Assembly: GCA_027924585.1 (NCBI GenBank)
Contig: BSBM01000370.1
Span: 31,703,501-31,767,500 of the forward strand
From: Larix kaempferi
Taxonomy: Eukaryota > Streptophyta > Pinopsida > Pinales > Pinaceae
Reading direction: 5' to 3'
DNA length: 64,000 nt
Under the pieces are notes generated by a model. The model was not told where the DNA came from and did not search any database. It was given only the letters and a program-made list of their open reading frames with translations. Below are positions 35,401-45,800 of this stretch, in pieces. The translations under genes and the position numbers were made by a program. Each line of letters starts with the position of its first letter. The stretch's first letter is position 1.

Positions 35401-35694
35401 CTTCAGCATCGGCATGTTGGAGTATCCATTCGATTACTTCAGCACAGGGGAACAGCTCAGGGCGGGGGTAGCGGCTCTAGTTATGCCTGAGGCTCTGATA
35501 TTTAGATAAATTGGCCCTTCCTCTAGCAACATATCTGGGATCTCTTGGTCCCGGATCATTCTGTAGATGTCACCCCATCTGATTTCAGGAGGGACACCGG
35601 TGGTGCACCTAGCGTCCTGGAGTGAAGTTTCAGTTTTGAGTGGCGCAGGCTTCTTTTCTGTCATCTTAGCATTCTTCTTACCGGTTTTCGGGAT
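32411..35694 (-). CDS. LTR-encoded coiled-coil protein, 5' LTR copy (893 codons open)
   Basis: The 3' 893 codons (to stop 32411) are open. Upstream, TAG at 35114-35116 interrupts the frame exactly as in the other LTR, a 2-base insertion (GGCGGGGG near 35461-35467) shifts it, and the ATG is ATC (35692-35694). Parts: Lys-rich start; a conserved-looking globular region with RVQQALTDEWLSQM, LCRIFGMPDGTVYKI, SSYLIDCILAKIDFP and YATDYVVLKEA; a charged coiled coil (EEELRLREEA type repeats); a second helical region; and an Ala/Ser/Pro tail. The globular part reminds me of uncharacterised proteins labelled plant mobile domain or plant transposon protein; that is recollection, unchecked. No capsid, RT or integrase motif is present. 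Confidence 0.72.
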
Positions 35695-36890
35695 CTTGAC
35701 TTATCCCTGATAACGCCCATATACAAGTGATCATGATATTGAGCAACATACCGTGAGGTTTTAACAGAGGGCACCATTGTTTTGATATATGAATGAGATA
35801 AAAAAACAATGTGGAGCTGCATGTTTAGGAAGCAAAATACACCATTTCAATATGAAATACAAATTTAAACATTTGAATCTTTTAAAGGGATAAGTTTTGG
35901 GGTGCTCCTGAGAGGATAGGTATGTCGCGGAAGCAATCCTGCTTTCGGTTTAGCTCTGGGGAAGAGGGTAACTTTCGTCATTACTGCGGTTTGAAAGGCT
36001 AATGGCGGGGAAGCTTGGGGTTGAAAGACTCTGTGACAAAAAAGGAAACCCCTTTCGTATTTACGACCCGGCGAGGGCTTCTAATGCTATTTTTATTTAC
36101 GGCACTTTTCGATGTGTTCTATGGGAAGTTTTAGTTCGAGCGAGGGTAATGGCGCCGGAGAGATACTGACGAAACGGCTCGGGTGGCCATAGTTTCGGGT
36201 TTCGGCTCGCGTAACTTAAACGCTCACGGGGTTTGGGTGACTTAACAAGCTTAACTATGAGACCAGGGAGGATCTCCTGCATTGACACATAAGCGGGGTT
36301 TTTTAGTCCCAACGCCGTCGTAATTTATAATAGAAAGGGGCTTCCTACGGCTGGTTTGATCAGGGGCGATGGCGCCCTTCTCTAGTTTAAAATGGGTAGC
36401 GGCTACGCCGGGACCGAGGTTTATAAAAGCACGAGGCTACGTTTTAGCTTACGGCTGGGGACACAAAAGGTCCATGGGGCTTCGGCAGCTTTTGAAATAA
36501 CGAGGCACGCGGCCCGGGGAGGAAAATGGGACAGGTTTAACCGTCCAAACTAGCTGTCTCTACCCACCAACGTTTATTCTGTCTCTGCTTTATATGACGA
36601 GAAGAACTTGATTCAAACCGTATTTGACGGGCAAAAATTGCCCATGACGGGCATTTTGCCCGTCAAAACCCCACCAATGCCCATCATTTTCAAAAGAAAG
36701 GTAACCCAATAGCAATACGACGTGTAGGGGGGAAAATTTACGGTTAAGATCCTACCTGGCACCGACGAGAAACGCTAACTGAGGTGGCCGAGAAAGTGGT
36801 AGAGCAATCCGAGCTGGAGCAGTTTGCGCGGCGTCCAACAAATCGTCCAATTGGAGAATTAACAATGCGTTGGCTCGTACCCCCACCACC

Positions 36891-36900
36891 TATTTAAATA
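36891..36900 (-). promoter_or_regulatory. TATA-like palindrome upstream of LTR protein frame
   Basis: TATTTAAATA, about 1.2 kb upstream of the LTR protein's start on the minus strand, at the edge between the CpG-rich block and the leader. The other copy is 22683-22692. It could drive a separate transcript of the LTR protein. The sequence is palindromic, so direction is not determined by it alone. Confidence 0.35.
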
Positions 36901-36969
36901 GAACCGGCACGTGCGGCATTTAGTTTGGTGGGTGGCGCAATTAGTCGTGGTTTAAATACCGGTACGTCG

Positions 36970-37980
36970 GCGGTCACGTCAAGCCGTCTCGGTTTGCGTG
37001 CGACCACCTCTTGTGGGAAAAACTGGCGAACCGCTTCCGCCGTTTCGGGGAACGAAGGCGAATGGCCCCGCAAAAGGCCTCCACGACGCGGAAGAGAAAA
37101 CGCTCCGCAAAGCTCATCTCATTCGGGAAGATATCGTGGAAGCTTCCGTTGTTTCGGGAGAGAGTGGTGAATTGCTTCCGCAAGAGGCTTCCACGACGTG
37201 AAGAAGTTCTTTTGGTGGCCTCTTCGGGATGAAAACGTGAAGGCTCCTGAAAATGCGGAAAGCTTTCGTAAGTGGCTTTCGCAGTTTCGGAGGACTTCTG
37301 CAAAGGTCCTCGCGAAGAAATTTCTAAGTCTTTTCTGGCAGTTTAGACGAATGGCTCCCGCTGTTTCGGGAGCAAATCTTGAACTCTTCCGCAAAATTTT
37401 CCCGTAATCATTTCAAAAGCCTTTTCCGAGCGGTTTATGTGATCGGCTTCCGCCGTTTCGGAAAGGTAGCTCGAGAGCTTCCGCGGTTTCAGGAGCAAAG
37501 GCTGAAAGCTTCCGCGAAGCTTCCTTGGCTCGTTTCACAAAGTTCTTTCAAAAAATCTAAGTTCTTTTCACAGTTTCGGAAGAAGTTCGTGAATTTCTCC
37601 GTGGTATTTCGGAAAGCTTTTGTGGATGGCTTCCGCCGTTTCGGGAGGAAAACCCGAAGGTTTCCGCACATTTTCGAAAGTTTTCTAAGTCTCTTTTCGG
37701 AAAGCTTATGCGAACGGCTTCCGTCGTTTCGGACAACTTCGCTGAATTCTTCCGCCGTTTCGGGCGGCTTTCATCAGAAGCTTCCGCGATTTTAACAAAA
37801 TATTCCAACTCCTTTCGGGCGTCTTTCCCAAGTTCTCCCGCCGTTTCGGGAAGAAAACCCGAAGGTTTCCGCAATTTTCTTTCTCACGGTCTGCGATTTG
37901 CAAAAGAAAATCTAAGTCCTTCTTTCGGAAAGGTTGTGCGTTTGGCTTCCGCAACTGCGGGGAGATAGCCCGAGAGACTC
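36970..37980. repeat. CpG-rich short-repeat block in D 5' LTR
   Basis: Counterpart of 22760-23770. About ten variants of CTTCCGCCGTTTCGG are visible (for example near 37035, 37447, 37629, 37718, 37750 and 37834), spaced irregularly at 30-200 bp and mixed with inverted partners. It lies upstream of the TATA-like site 36891-36900 on the minus strand, as an enhancer array would. Confidence 0.78.
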
Positions 37981-38193
37981 CAAAACGTTGGGAAAAAATT
38001 CTAAGTTCCCTTTTGGTTCCTTGGGGGAAAAATGGAAAGGTTGATGACAAGATGCTCAGTTGGGAAACAAGATTGTATGTTGAAAAACACAGCTAACGGC
38101 TGGGATGGCTTCTTAGGCAAACTTTCTACAAAAAATGAAAGGAGGGGCCCCAATATGTACAAAATTTTGGGGGGGGGTGTTGCTGCAACAACA

Positions 38194-38198
38194 CAACC
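38194..38198. repeat. Right TSD of element D (CAACC)
   Basis: Second copy of CAACC, directly after the LTR terminus GCAACAACA. Element B gag resumes at 38199 in frame with 16947-16995. Confidence 0.93.
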
Positions 38199-39431
38199 AT
38201 AGCATGGGACAGCACTATGCAGAAGAAGGCCACGATGAATTGGATGACAATTCGTCAAAATTGTTACGTGCGTTTCAGGAATTAAAGGCAGAAATTAAAT
38301 CTGTGAAACAAAACAATGAAAGAATTATGAAGGCACAAGAAGAGTTAAACCAAGTGTTGTTTGAACAGTGCCCAATCGATGAGCAGGAGAAAGATAATGA
38401 AGATATCTCCAAGGTTGAGGATCTGCCTCATGGTAACAAAAGTAAGAAAATGAAAACCGATGATGTGAACAGCAGTTCAACATCATCAGGAGATGCTATT
38501 GAAGTACGTAAAAAGAAATGTAACTATTCAAGCAATAGTAGTAAAAGGAGATTACAAACCCAGAAAGAAAAGCCATAAAGAGTATGAACAGATTTCTGGG
38601 GAGTTCAAAAAGATTAGACCTCCAACTTTCAATGGAGAAACTAAGAAGGGCGAGACAGTTGAAGCATGGTTGTCCGGCATGAAGAAATATTTTTAGATTT
38701 ATAACTATTCAGAATCCTTGAAAGCAAAAATGGCTATATATAACTTAACTGGAAAAGCGGATATTTGGTGGCAGGACATCAAAAGAGTAAAGGGTATCAA
38801 GGATAAGGATGTAAACTGAAGTACTTTTAAACGATACTTCAAGAAGAAATTTTTATCTGAACAATACTATGAAGAAAAATCCAAAGAATTCTACGATTTA
38901 AAGCTGGGAAGTATGAACATGAAGGAAATGAACAGTAAATTTCTGAACTTGTTGAGATATGTGCCATATCTCATGGAAGAAAAACCAAAGATTCAAAGAT
39001 ACTTGAGTTGTCTACCTTTCAATATTAAGGACATAATCGAGTATGACGGTCCAAAAACCTTGGAAGAGGCTATGAGAAAGGCAGTTTTCTGTTATGACAC
39101 TAATCAGAAAAGAGAAGGAATGTCAAACTGGAAAAGTCATAAGCCCAGCAATTTTGAGCTGAAAAAGAAAAATTTCAGATTCAGTGGGAATTCTGGTTTC
39201 CAAAAGAAAAAATTTCAAAATCGGAATTTTCAAGGAAATAATTTCAGAAACAGTCAACAATAGAATTCTACAGCACCCATAAATGCTCCCAATAATACCA
39301 AGACCAATGAACAAAAGGCACCTATCAAATGTTTCGAGTGTCAAGGTCCTCACTATGCATCAGAATGTCCCAAGAGGAAGCGGAAAGCTAACAACATTCA
39401 CTCTATTCAGACTGAACCTACTGTTGGAGAC
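38199..39431 (+). pseudogene. Element B gag, main part (broken)
   Basis: Continues the 16-codon start across element D. The N-terminal helical region (LLRAFQELKAEIKSV) is in one frame to about 38550, then the frame shifts and the capsid core follows (KIRPPTFNGETKKGETVEAW, NLTGKADIWWQ). The zinc knuckle CFECQGPHYASEC (CX2CX3HX4C) is at about 39330-39370. Stops: TAG 38694-38696, TGA 38817-38819, TAG 39261-39263. The first two align with Gln and Trp codons in element A. Confidence 0.9.
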
Positions 39432-39899
39432 GTGGCGAGGGAGATGCCCAGAATCAATGCAGCACTCGACAACAGGCAAGCAGATCATCAAATCTCTATG
39501 GTAGAGATTGAAGGTATGCTACAAAATCATCCTGTTACTGTTTTAACTGACCCAGGTTCTAGCTTAAGTTATATATCACCAAATATTGTGGAAAGTCTTA
39601 AATTAAAAACAAAAAAGTTCAGTAAATCTTGGTTAGTTAGACTAGCAATTGGAACAAAGAGGAAAGTATCAGATTTTATAGAAAGTTGTGCTTTATCCAT
39701 AAATCAGTTAAAGACACAAATCAAGTTAAATGTTTTACCTTTAGGATCATATGATATTATAATCGGAATGGACTGGTTAGAAGCCCATCATGTCATTCTG
39801 AACTGTTATTAGAAGAGTTTTACATGTTTAAATGATGAGGGAAAAACTGTAGAAGTAAAAGGTATTCCAAGAAAGGTAACCCTTAGACAGATTTCAGCC
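39432..39899 (+). pseudogene. Element B aspartic protease region (broken)
   Basis: Retropepsin-like segment with active-site residues TDPGSSLSY (D-P-G in place of D-[ST]-G) and the later SYDIIIGMDWLEAH, the conserved second-half motif. TAG at 39810-39812 interrupts it. Element A shows E-P-G at the active site; the Pro shared by both suggests it was already in their common ancestor. Confidence 0.82.
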
Positions 39900-41340
39900 A
39901 TGCAAGTTAAGAGGGCAGTTAGGAAAGCATGCCAGTTGTTTGCAGTAAATGTAGTAAATGATGAGTTTATTTGTAAAGAAGACAAACTGAAATTAGAAGA
40001 CATACCTGTCCTAAAGGATTTCAAGGATGTATTTCCTGAGGAGATTCCAGGATTACCTCCTAAAAGAGATTTAAATTTTACCATCAAGTTAATACTAGGA
40101 GCAGTACCAAATTCTAAAGCTCCATACAGAATGAATATACTGGAATTAAACGAATTGAAATCAGTGATTGATAAGAATTATATAAGACCCAGCGTGTCTC
40201 CTTGGGGAGCACCTGTTATATTTGTTAAGAAGAAAGATGGAACCCTAAGACTGTGCATAGATTATCGCCAACTTAATAAGATGACAATCAAGAATCGATA
40301 TCCGTTTCCCCGCATAGACGATCTATTTGATCAGCTGCGTAGAGCAACGATATTTTCAAAGATTGACCTATGGTCAGGATATCATCAAGTACGGGTTAAG
40401 GATGAAGATATTTTCAAAACAACTTTTAGAACTCGATATGGACATTACGAGTTCGTAGTCATGCCATTTGGCTTGACTAAAGCCCCTGTTGTATTTATGT
40501 GTTGATGAACAATATTCTGCACAAATACTTAGATAAGTTTGTTGTTGTGTTTATAGATGACATTTTAGTGTATTCTAAAAGCAAAGAAGAACATGATGAA
40601 CATCTACGGATTATCTTACAAGTTCTGAGAGATCATCAACTATACGCTAAGTTTAGTAAGTGTGACTTCCACAAGGACAAAATTCAATATTTAGGACACA
40701 TAATTTATAAAGAAGGAATCTCGATTGACCCCGACAAGATAAAAGCCATTAATGATTGGCCGGTTCCTAAGGATGTGTCGGATGTAAGATCATTTATGGG
40801 TATTACTAGATATTATAGAAAATTTATAGAGGGTTTTTCAAAGATTGCAAACCCCATAACCTCCTTGCAGAAGAAAGGGAAGAAATTTGTGTGGGATCAG
40901 AAATGACCAGACAGTTTTAAGAAGTTAAAGGAATTATTGACTACAGCACCTATTCTGAGGATAGTGGATCCTAATAAGGATTTAATAGTTTGCACGGATG
41001 CTTGTAATGAAGGACTCGGTGGAGTCCTAACACAAGAAGGGCATGTTGTGGCATACGAATCAAGAAAGATGAAAATACATGAGAAGAATTACTCTACTTA
41101 TGATTTAGAGTTATTAGCAGTAATTCATGCTTTAAAAATGTGGCGTCACCACCTTATTGGCAGAAAATTTACCTTATTGACAGACAACATGGGTCTGAAA
41201 TATTTATTAGATCAGACAAATATGAACGTTGGACAAGCTAGATGGTTAACTTTCTTAAGTGAGTATGATTTTGAAATTCAGCATATTAAAGGGAAAGAGA
41301 ACAAGGTTGCAGATGCATTGAGTCGTAAAGCAAAACTGAA
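39900..41340 (+). pseudogene. Element B reverse transcriptase and RNase H (broken)
   Basis: RT motifs: [50 protein letters not shown], active site [13 protein letters not shown] one-frame shift occurs at about 40500 (TGA 40503-40505 in the old frame, continuation in the new frame from 40499). TGA at 40904-40906 precedes RNase H, which shows CTDACNEGLGGVL (catalytic Asp), YSTYDLELLAVIHAL and LTDNMGLKYLL, and ends with KGKENKVADALSR. Confidence 0.93.
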
Positions 41341-42808
41341 TTTTATTTCAGCCATCAGTACTTACTCAACAAATTTAGAAAATCATATCCTCGAAAGGAG
41401 TGAAATGCATGAAGAATGCAGAAAATTAAAGGAAAAGACAGCAAATAACAGTTCTGGAAATTCTATGGCAGATTTCAGAATGGAGGAAAATGGACTATTG
41501 CTATACAAAAATAGATTGTATGTACCTAACATACCAGAGGTAAAAATTCTAATTTTAAATGAGATGCACAAAATCCATTACTCTAGCCATCCAGGTTATC
41601 AGAAGACCATTACTATGCTAAGGAAAGAATACTATTGGCCCAAAATGAAAGATGAAGTTGCAGAGTAGAAAGCTGAATGTTTGGATTGTCAAAAAGTGAA
41701 AGTTGAACGCCAACATCCTGTCGGATTGTTACATCCATTACCTATACCGAGTTGGAAATGGGAAGTGATAAGCATAGACTTTATTACTGGACTACCCAAA
41801 AATCAGAAACAAAATGACTCTATCATGGTGGTAGTAGACAAGTTGAGAAAAGCAGCACACTTTATACCTGTGAAGACTACTCATAAAGCTCCATACATTG
41901 CAGAAATCTTCATGAAACATATTTTTCGACTACATGGTATACCGAAAGTGATAATTTCAGATCGTGACTCTAAGTTCACTAGAAACTTTTGGAGGTCTTT
42001 TTTTAAAGGGTTGAATACAACCTTAAATTTCAGCACAACATTTCATCCACAAACGGATGGACAGATAGAAAGGGTGAATCAAGTTTTGGAAGACTTACTG
42101 AGAATTTATGTTAAGGATCAGCCTGGTAAGTGGGAAGACTACTTACACTTAGCAGAATTTGCATATAATAACCATTATCATGCATCATCCAGACTTATCC
42201 CATTTGAAATTCTTTATGGTAGGAAATGTGATACACCTGTTTCTTGGAATGACCCAGTAAATAGAGTTGTTTTAGGACCTGAATTGTTGCAGGAGTTAGA
42301 ACTAATTGTGAAACAGGTACAAGGAAATTTAAAAGCTTCCCAAGATAGGCAAAAGAGTCAAGCAGATCTAAAAAAGACTCATAAAGAGTTCCAGGTTCGT
42401 GAACATGTGTTCCTCAAGGTAAGACCGAAAAATAGTTCATTGAAATTGGGAAGTTGTGCCAAGTTGGCACCCAGGTATTGTGGTCCTTTCGAAATATTGT
42501 CCAAGGTTGGACTAGTAGCATACCAACTGGCTTTGCCACCAAATTTAAAGATACATAATATTTTTCATATATCATTTTTAAAGAAGTATGTACACGATGC
42601 TACTCATGTTGTAAACTGGAATGATGTACAGGTGGGACAAGACATATATTTTCAGGTGGAATCGGACTATATCCTCGAAAGGAGGGAAACTCTACTCCGG
42701 AATCACACCATTGGGAAAGTGAAGGTGCAATGGAAGCACTTTAACCCAGAAGAGGCAACTTGTGAGTTGGAGAGTAGTATGCAGGCAGCATACCCAACTC
42801 TGTTTTAG
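41341..42808 (+). pseudogene. Element B integrase with C-terminal chromodomain-like segment
   Basis: The zinc-binding domain (HKIHYSSHPGYQKT, then CLDCQK) contains TAG 41666-41668. After it a 375-codon frame is open to TAG 42806-42808: catalytic Asp in SIDFITGLP, Asp in ISDRDSKFT and Glu in QTDGQIERVNQ are all intact. A GPFEIL/FHISFLKKYV C-terminal domain is followed by DYILERRETLLRNHTIGK and VQWKHFNPEEATCELES, which fit the chromodomain that targets chromovirus integration to marked chromatin. Confidence 0.9.
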
Positions 42809-42856
42809 GAACACTCAGAGAGTGATTAACCAACATCGAGGACGATGTTGAGACTT

Positions 42857-42868
42857 AAGGGGGGTGTA
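42857..42868 (+). promoter_or_regulatory. Element B polypurine tract
   Basis: AAGGGGGGTGTA directly before the 3' LTR's TGTCACC, the expected primer for plus-strand DNA. Confidence 0.88.
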
Positions 42869-45800
42869 TGTCACCTACCCAAATTCTAAAAATATTATTA
42901 TTATTGGCAAAATACTTTATGTTAATTTTTAATTACAAAGTTTTTTAATTATGACCAAGTTTGGTCAAGGATGAATGTAATTACTGAATTATTATTATTT
43001 AATAAATTAAAGTAGGAGACAAACACCCAAGGGAACTGTTAAATGAGTGTTCACAGACCCACTAGGAGGAATGAAAGTTGTTAGAAGGCATGGGACAGAT
43101 GGCAGCAATTGCACTTCACCACTAGTTGTTGGTTATGGGACAACTACCCCTACAAAGGTGGCATTACCCCCCAAGTGGAGGGAGTGAGAAGGCAGCTCAT
43201 TTAATGACCAGTTAACAACTGAAAAGGCCTAGGCATCCTACATAAGGAAAATTCGAATTGAGCAGGCAGCTCTTACACAATATTTTCTGCAGAAATATTC
43301 CTCATGTGCATCAAGTGATCACTGAGAGATTTGAATAGGGAGGCTATGTGAGAGTGCAACTGTAAGTCTACAAATTATTCTGAGAAGGAGAACCAAAGGT
43401 GCTAGTGCATGTCCCTTTGACTGCTAAGTCTTTAAGACTGGATAACTATTGCTACTGTAAGTTGAGGTCCTAAGATTCTAAGTTTCTTCCTCCTAGTGGT
43501 TCAGTGAACAAGCTCGGGGGTCCTAAGGCAAGTAACTTGGCTGTCTTCAGGAATTGGTTGGGTGGAACAGGCTCCTTGGTTTGTTTCCCTACAGTTGATT
43601 AAGTTTTGTTGTTTCCTATTTTGTTTACAGTTTAATAATTCTATTTAGTGAAATCATCAAACTCTGTTTCGTAAATGTATTTATTTCTAATCTTTGTTTA
43701 AGTCTGAATGATAAAGCTTTATTAAAGATCTGATTAGGTAATCATCTCTATATTTTTCCACATGTTGTTATTTGCATCGTACTCTAGTATAGAGAAGCAA
43801 ATTAAATGATAAATAAGAGATAGGCAAATTGCCATTGATTGGACAAATAATTGCAGCAAGTGTTCTGTTTACAATTCTGACCTATATTTACACATAGTAA
43901 AAATTATTGATTAACATCAACAGTAATATAAAATCTCTTTTGTTAATACATGAAATATAACATAGCCTAATTTATGTATAAGTCATATATTTTTTTCTCT
44001 TAACCCTATTCATTTCAGATAGCAAACAAATGCATTCAAGATTAAACATTTTATGATTCCAAGTAATAGTATTTTCAAGATTTAACAGCTGCAGAAACCA
44101 GTCACTGTATAGATTTCTTGGCATTATACATAGTTTACTTCTGCAAAGATTTATAGTTTTCATTTCAACTACATTTATCTCAGATAGAAATATTATACAT
44201 TTCCATACTATACATTTAATGATTTTCTAGCATTTCAAATTTCACGAAATATAGTAGCTGAAAATTATTTCCATACAATTTTTGTTATGAGCAAACACTC
44301 TTCACTTTTCTCATATTTGTCATAGATTGTTTTCAATACAACTGTATTTTCAATAATTAGTTTTGTATCAATCTAATACAAATATTTATATTTTATTTTA
44401 CATTACTTATACTTTTGTTTCCAATCTTGAATATCCCAAAATAGTGTCAAACCCTATTTTATTTCCAAAACCTAGAATTAAATACACAGTCCTTCATTGT
44501 TATGCTCAAGCCTTTCATGGTGAATCTTAAACATTTCTTTCTCAAACCCTAGCTAGCATTTCGAAACCTTCTTAACATAGAATTTTTCACACAGCAGAAA
44601 GCACGAATCCTTATCATTGTTCATTGAAAATTTATAACCCTAGTAGAACACATCTCAACATTTGAAAACGGTTACACTATCGGAATTGTTTATACACAGG
44701 TTAAGTTTCTAGTCCATTAGCTTAATGCAAGACAGATAGAAGTCAAAAGGTACAAGTAGAATACTTTTACGTTTCAAACTAGACATTGTGGACTATCTTT
44801 TGCAGAAACTTTTGACATTTGAATTCATCTCATAACTTTTCCAAAACCTTAACTATCTCAACAGCATAGTGAAAACATGATAGAGACTCTATTATTTATC
44901 CATTTAAGTCTTTCAAAAACACATTGGGTCCTTGCCCTCAAACAACCAAAGGTGTTTAGACCAACTCGAAGTCTGTTACAGTGCTACAGGAAAAACCTGT
45001 TGATCCAAGCATTAAATGAACGGAGGATAAACCTCTTACATTTTAACATCAAAGAAAGTCAAACTAAGAAACCTCGTAGGTACCTAGATTGGTGTTTTGC
45101 TATAAGCCGAGAGTTGGAAACATTTTAGTGATGGCCGACTGCGAAGTCAAACTAAAAAACTTCGCAGTCGGCCATCACTAAAATGTTTCCAACTCTCAGC
45201 TTATAGCAAAACACCAATCTAGGCACCTACAAGGTTTCTTGTGAACCACCGGAGCTTACCAAGAAAACCGTAGTATTTCCAGTTTCTTTTTCTTCAACCA
45301 TCAACCTCCTTTCGAACGGGTACCTGCCAAACATGCATTGCAAGGTCAAAACAAGATTTTGCAACAATCGAATCAAGTATTACAACATTTGTACAGTTTT
45401 CGATTATTACCTTTGATTTTGGCATGTCGAAGAATCAATCTTTTACACTAGCAAAACGATGAAGCAAGTTGGTATTCTAAAACAACCCTAAAGCTATCAC
45501 AGCAGATCATTCTAAACCGTAGGAGATTCAAACCTTGTCCAAAACTCTACTACTTCACTAGAGGAAGAAAAACCCTATCACTATTTGGAAATCGTAGCTC
45601 AAATGCAGAAGGTTCAATGCCTGTAACTATTTAGAAGATTTTTTCCACAACCAGATCGCATGATCGAACCCTGAGAGATACTCTCACTAAACCCTACTTT
45701 TTAGGCAGCCTGTCGGCCATACCCTAGAGTAACAATGAAGACCAGAGAGCTTGCAAAACGTTACATACAATGAGGTTTTGGGTAGCAACATCAACAGTTG

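Larger units (their letters stand above)
16996..38193 (-). mobile_element. Element D: giant 21.2-kb Ty3/gypsy element with 7-kb LTRs
   Basis: On the minus strand: 5' LTR 38193-31182, primer site 31176-31160, gag-protease-pol 31148-25047 in a single frame, about 700 bp non-coding, an antisense ORF, then the 3' LTR 23990-16996. Flanked by TSD CAACC. The LTRs differ at about 2% in the stretch I compared by eye, fewer than B's, consistent with later insertion. Each LTR encloses a long protein frame. Pol has an extra RNase H ahead of RT. Domain residues place it on the Tat side of plant gypsy elements (inference). No clear polypurine tract precedes the 3' LTR. Confidence 0.94.
31182..38193 (-). 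repeat. Element D 5' LTR (7012 bp)
   Basis: Same termini (TGTTG/CAACA) and layout as 16996-23990. On the minus strand from 38193: a G/C run (9 bases here, 14 in the other copy), the CpG repeat block 37980-36970, inverted repeat 36625-36638 with 36656-36669, TATTTAAATA at 36891-36900, the LTR protein frame 35694-32411, TATAAATAG at 32145-32137, AATAAA at 32040-32035, then about 830 bp of U5 to the primer site. The TATA/AATAAA pair implies U3 of about 6.1 kb, R of about 0.1 kb and U5 of about 0.8 kb. Confidence 0.94.

Noticed and set aside
16996-38193. Segmental duplication of host DNA instead of LTRs
   Set aside because: The two 7-kb copies have TGTTG/CAACA ends, a 5-bp TSD, a primer site next to one copy and gag-pol between them, which fits an LTR element.
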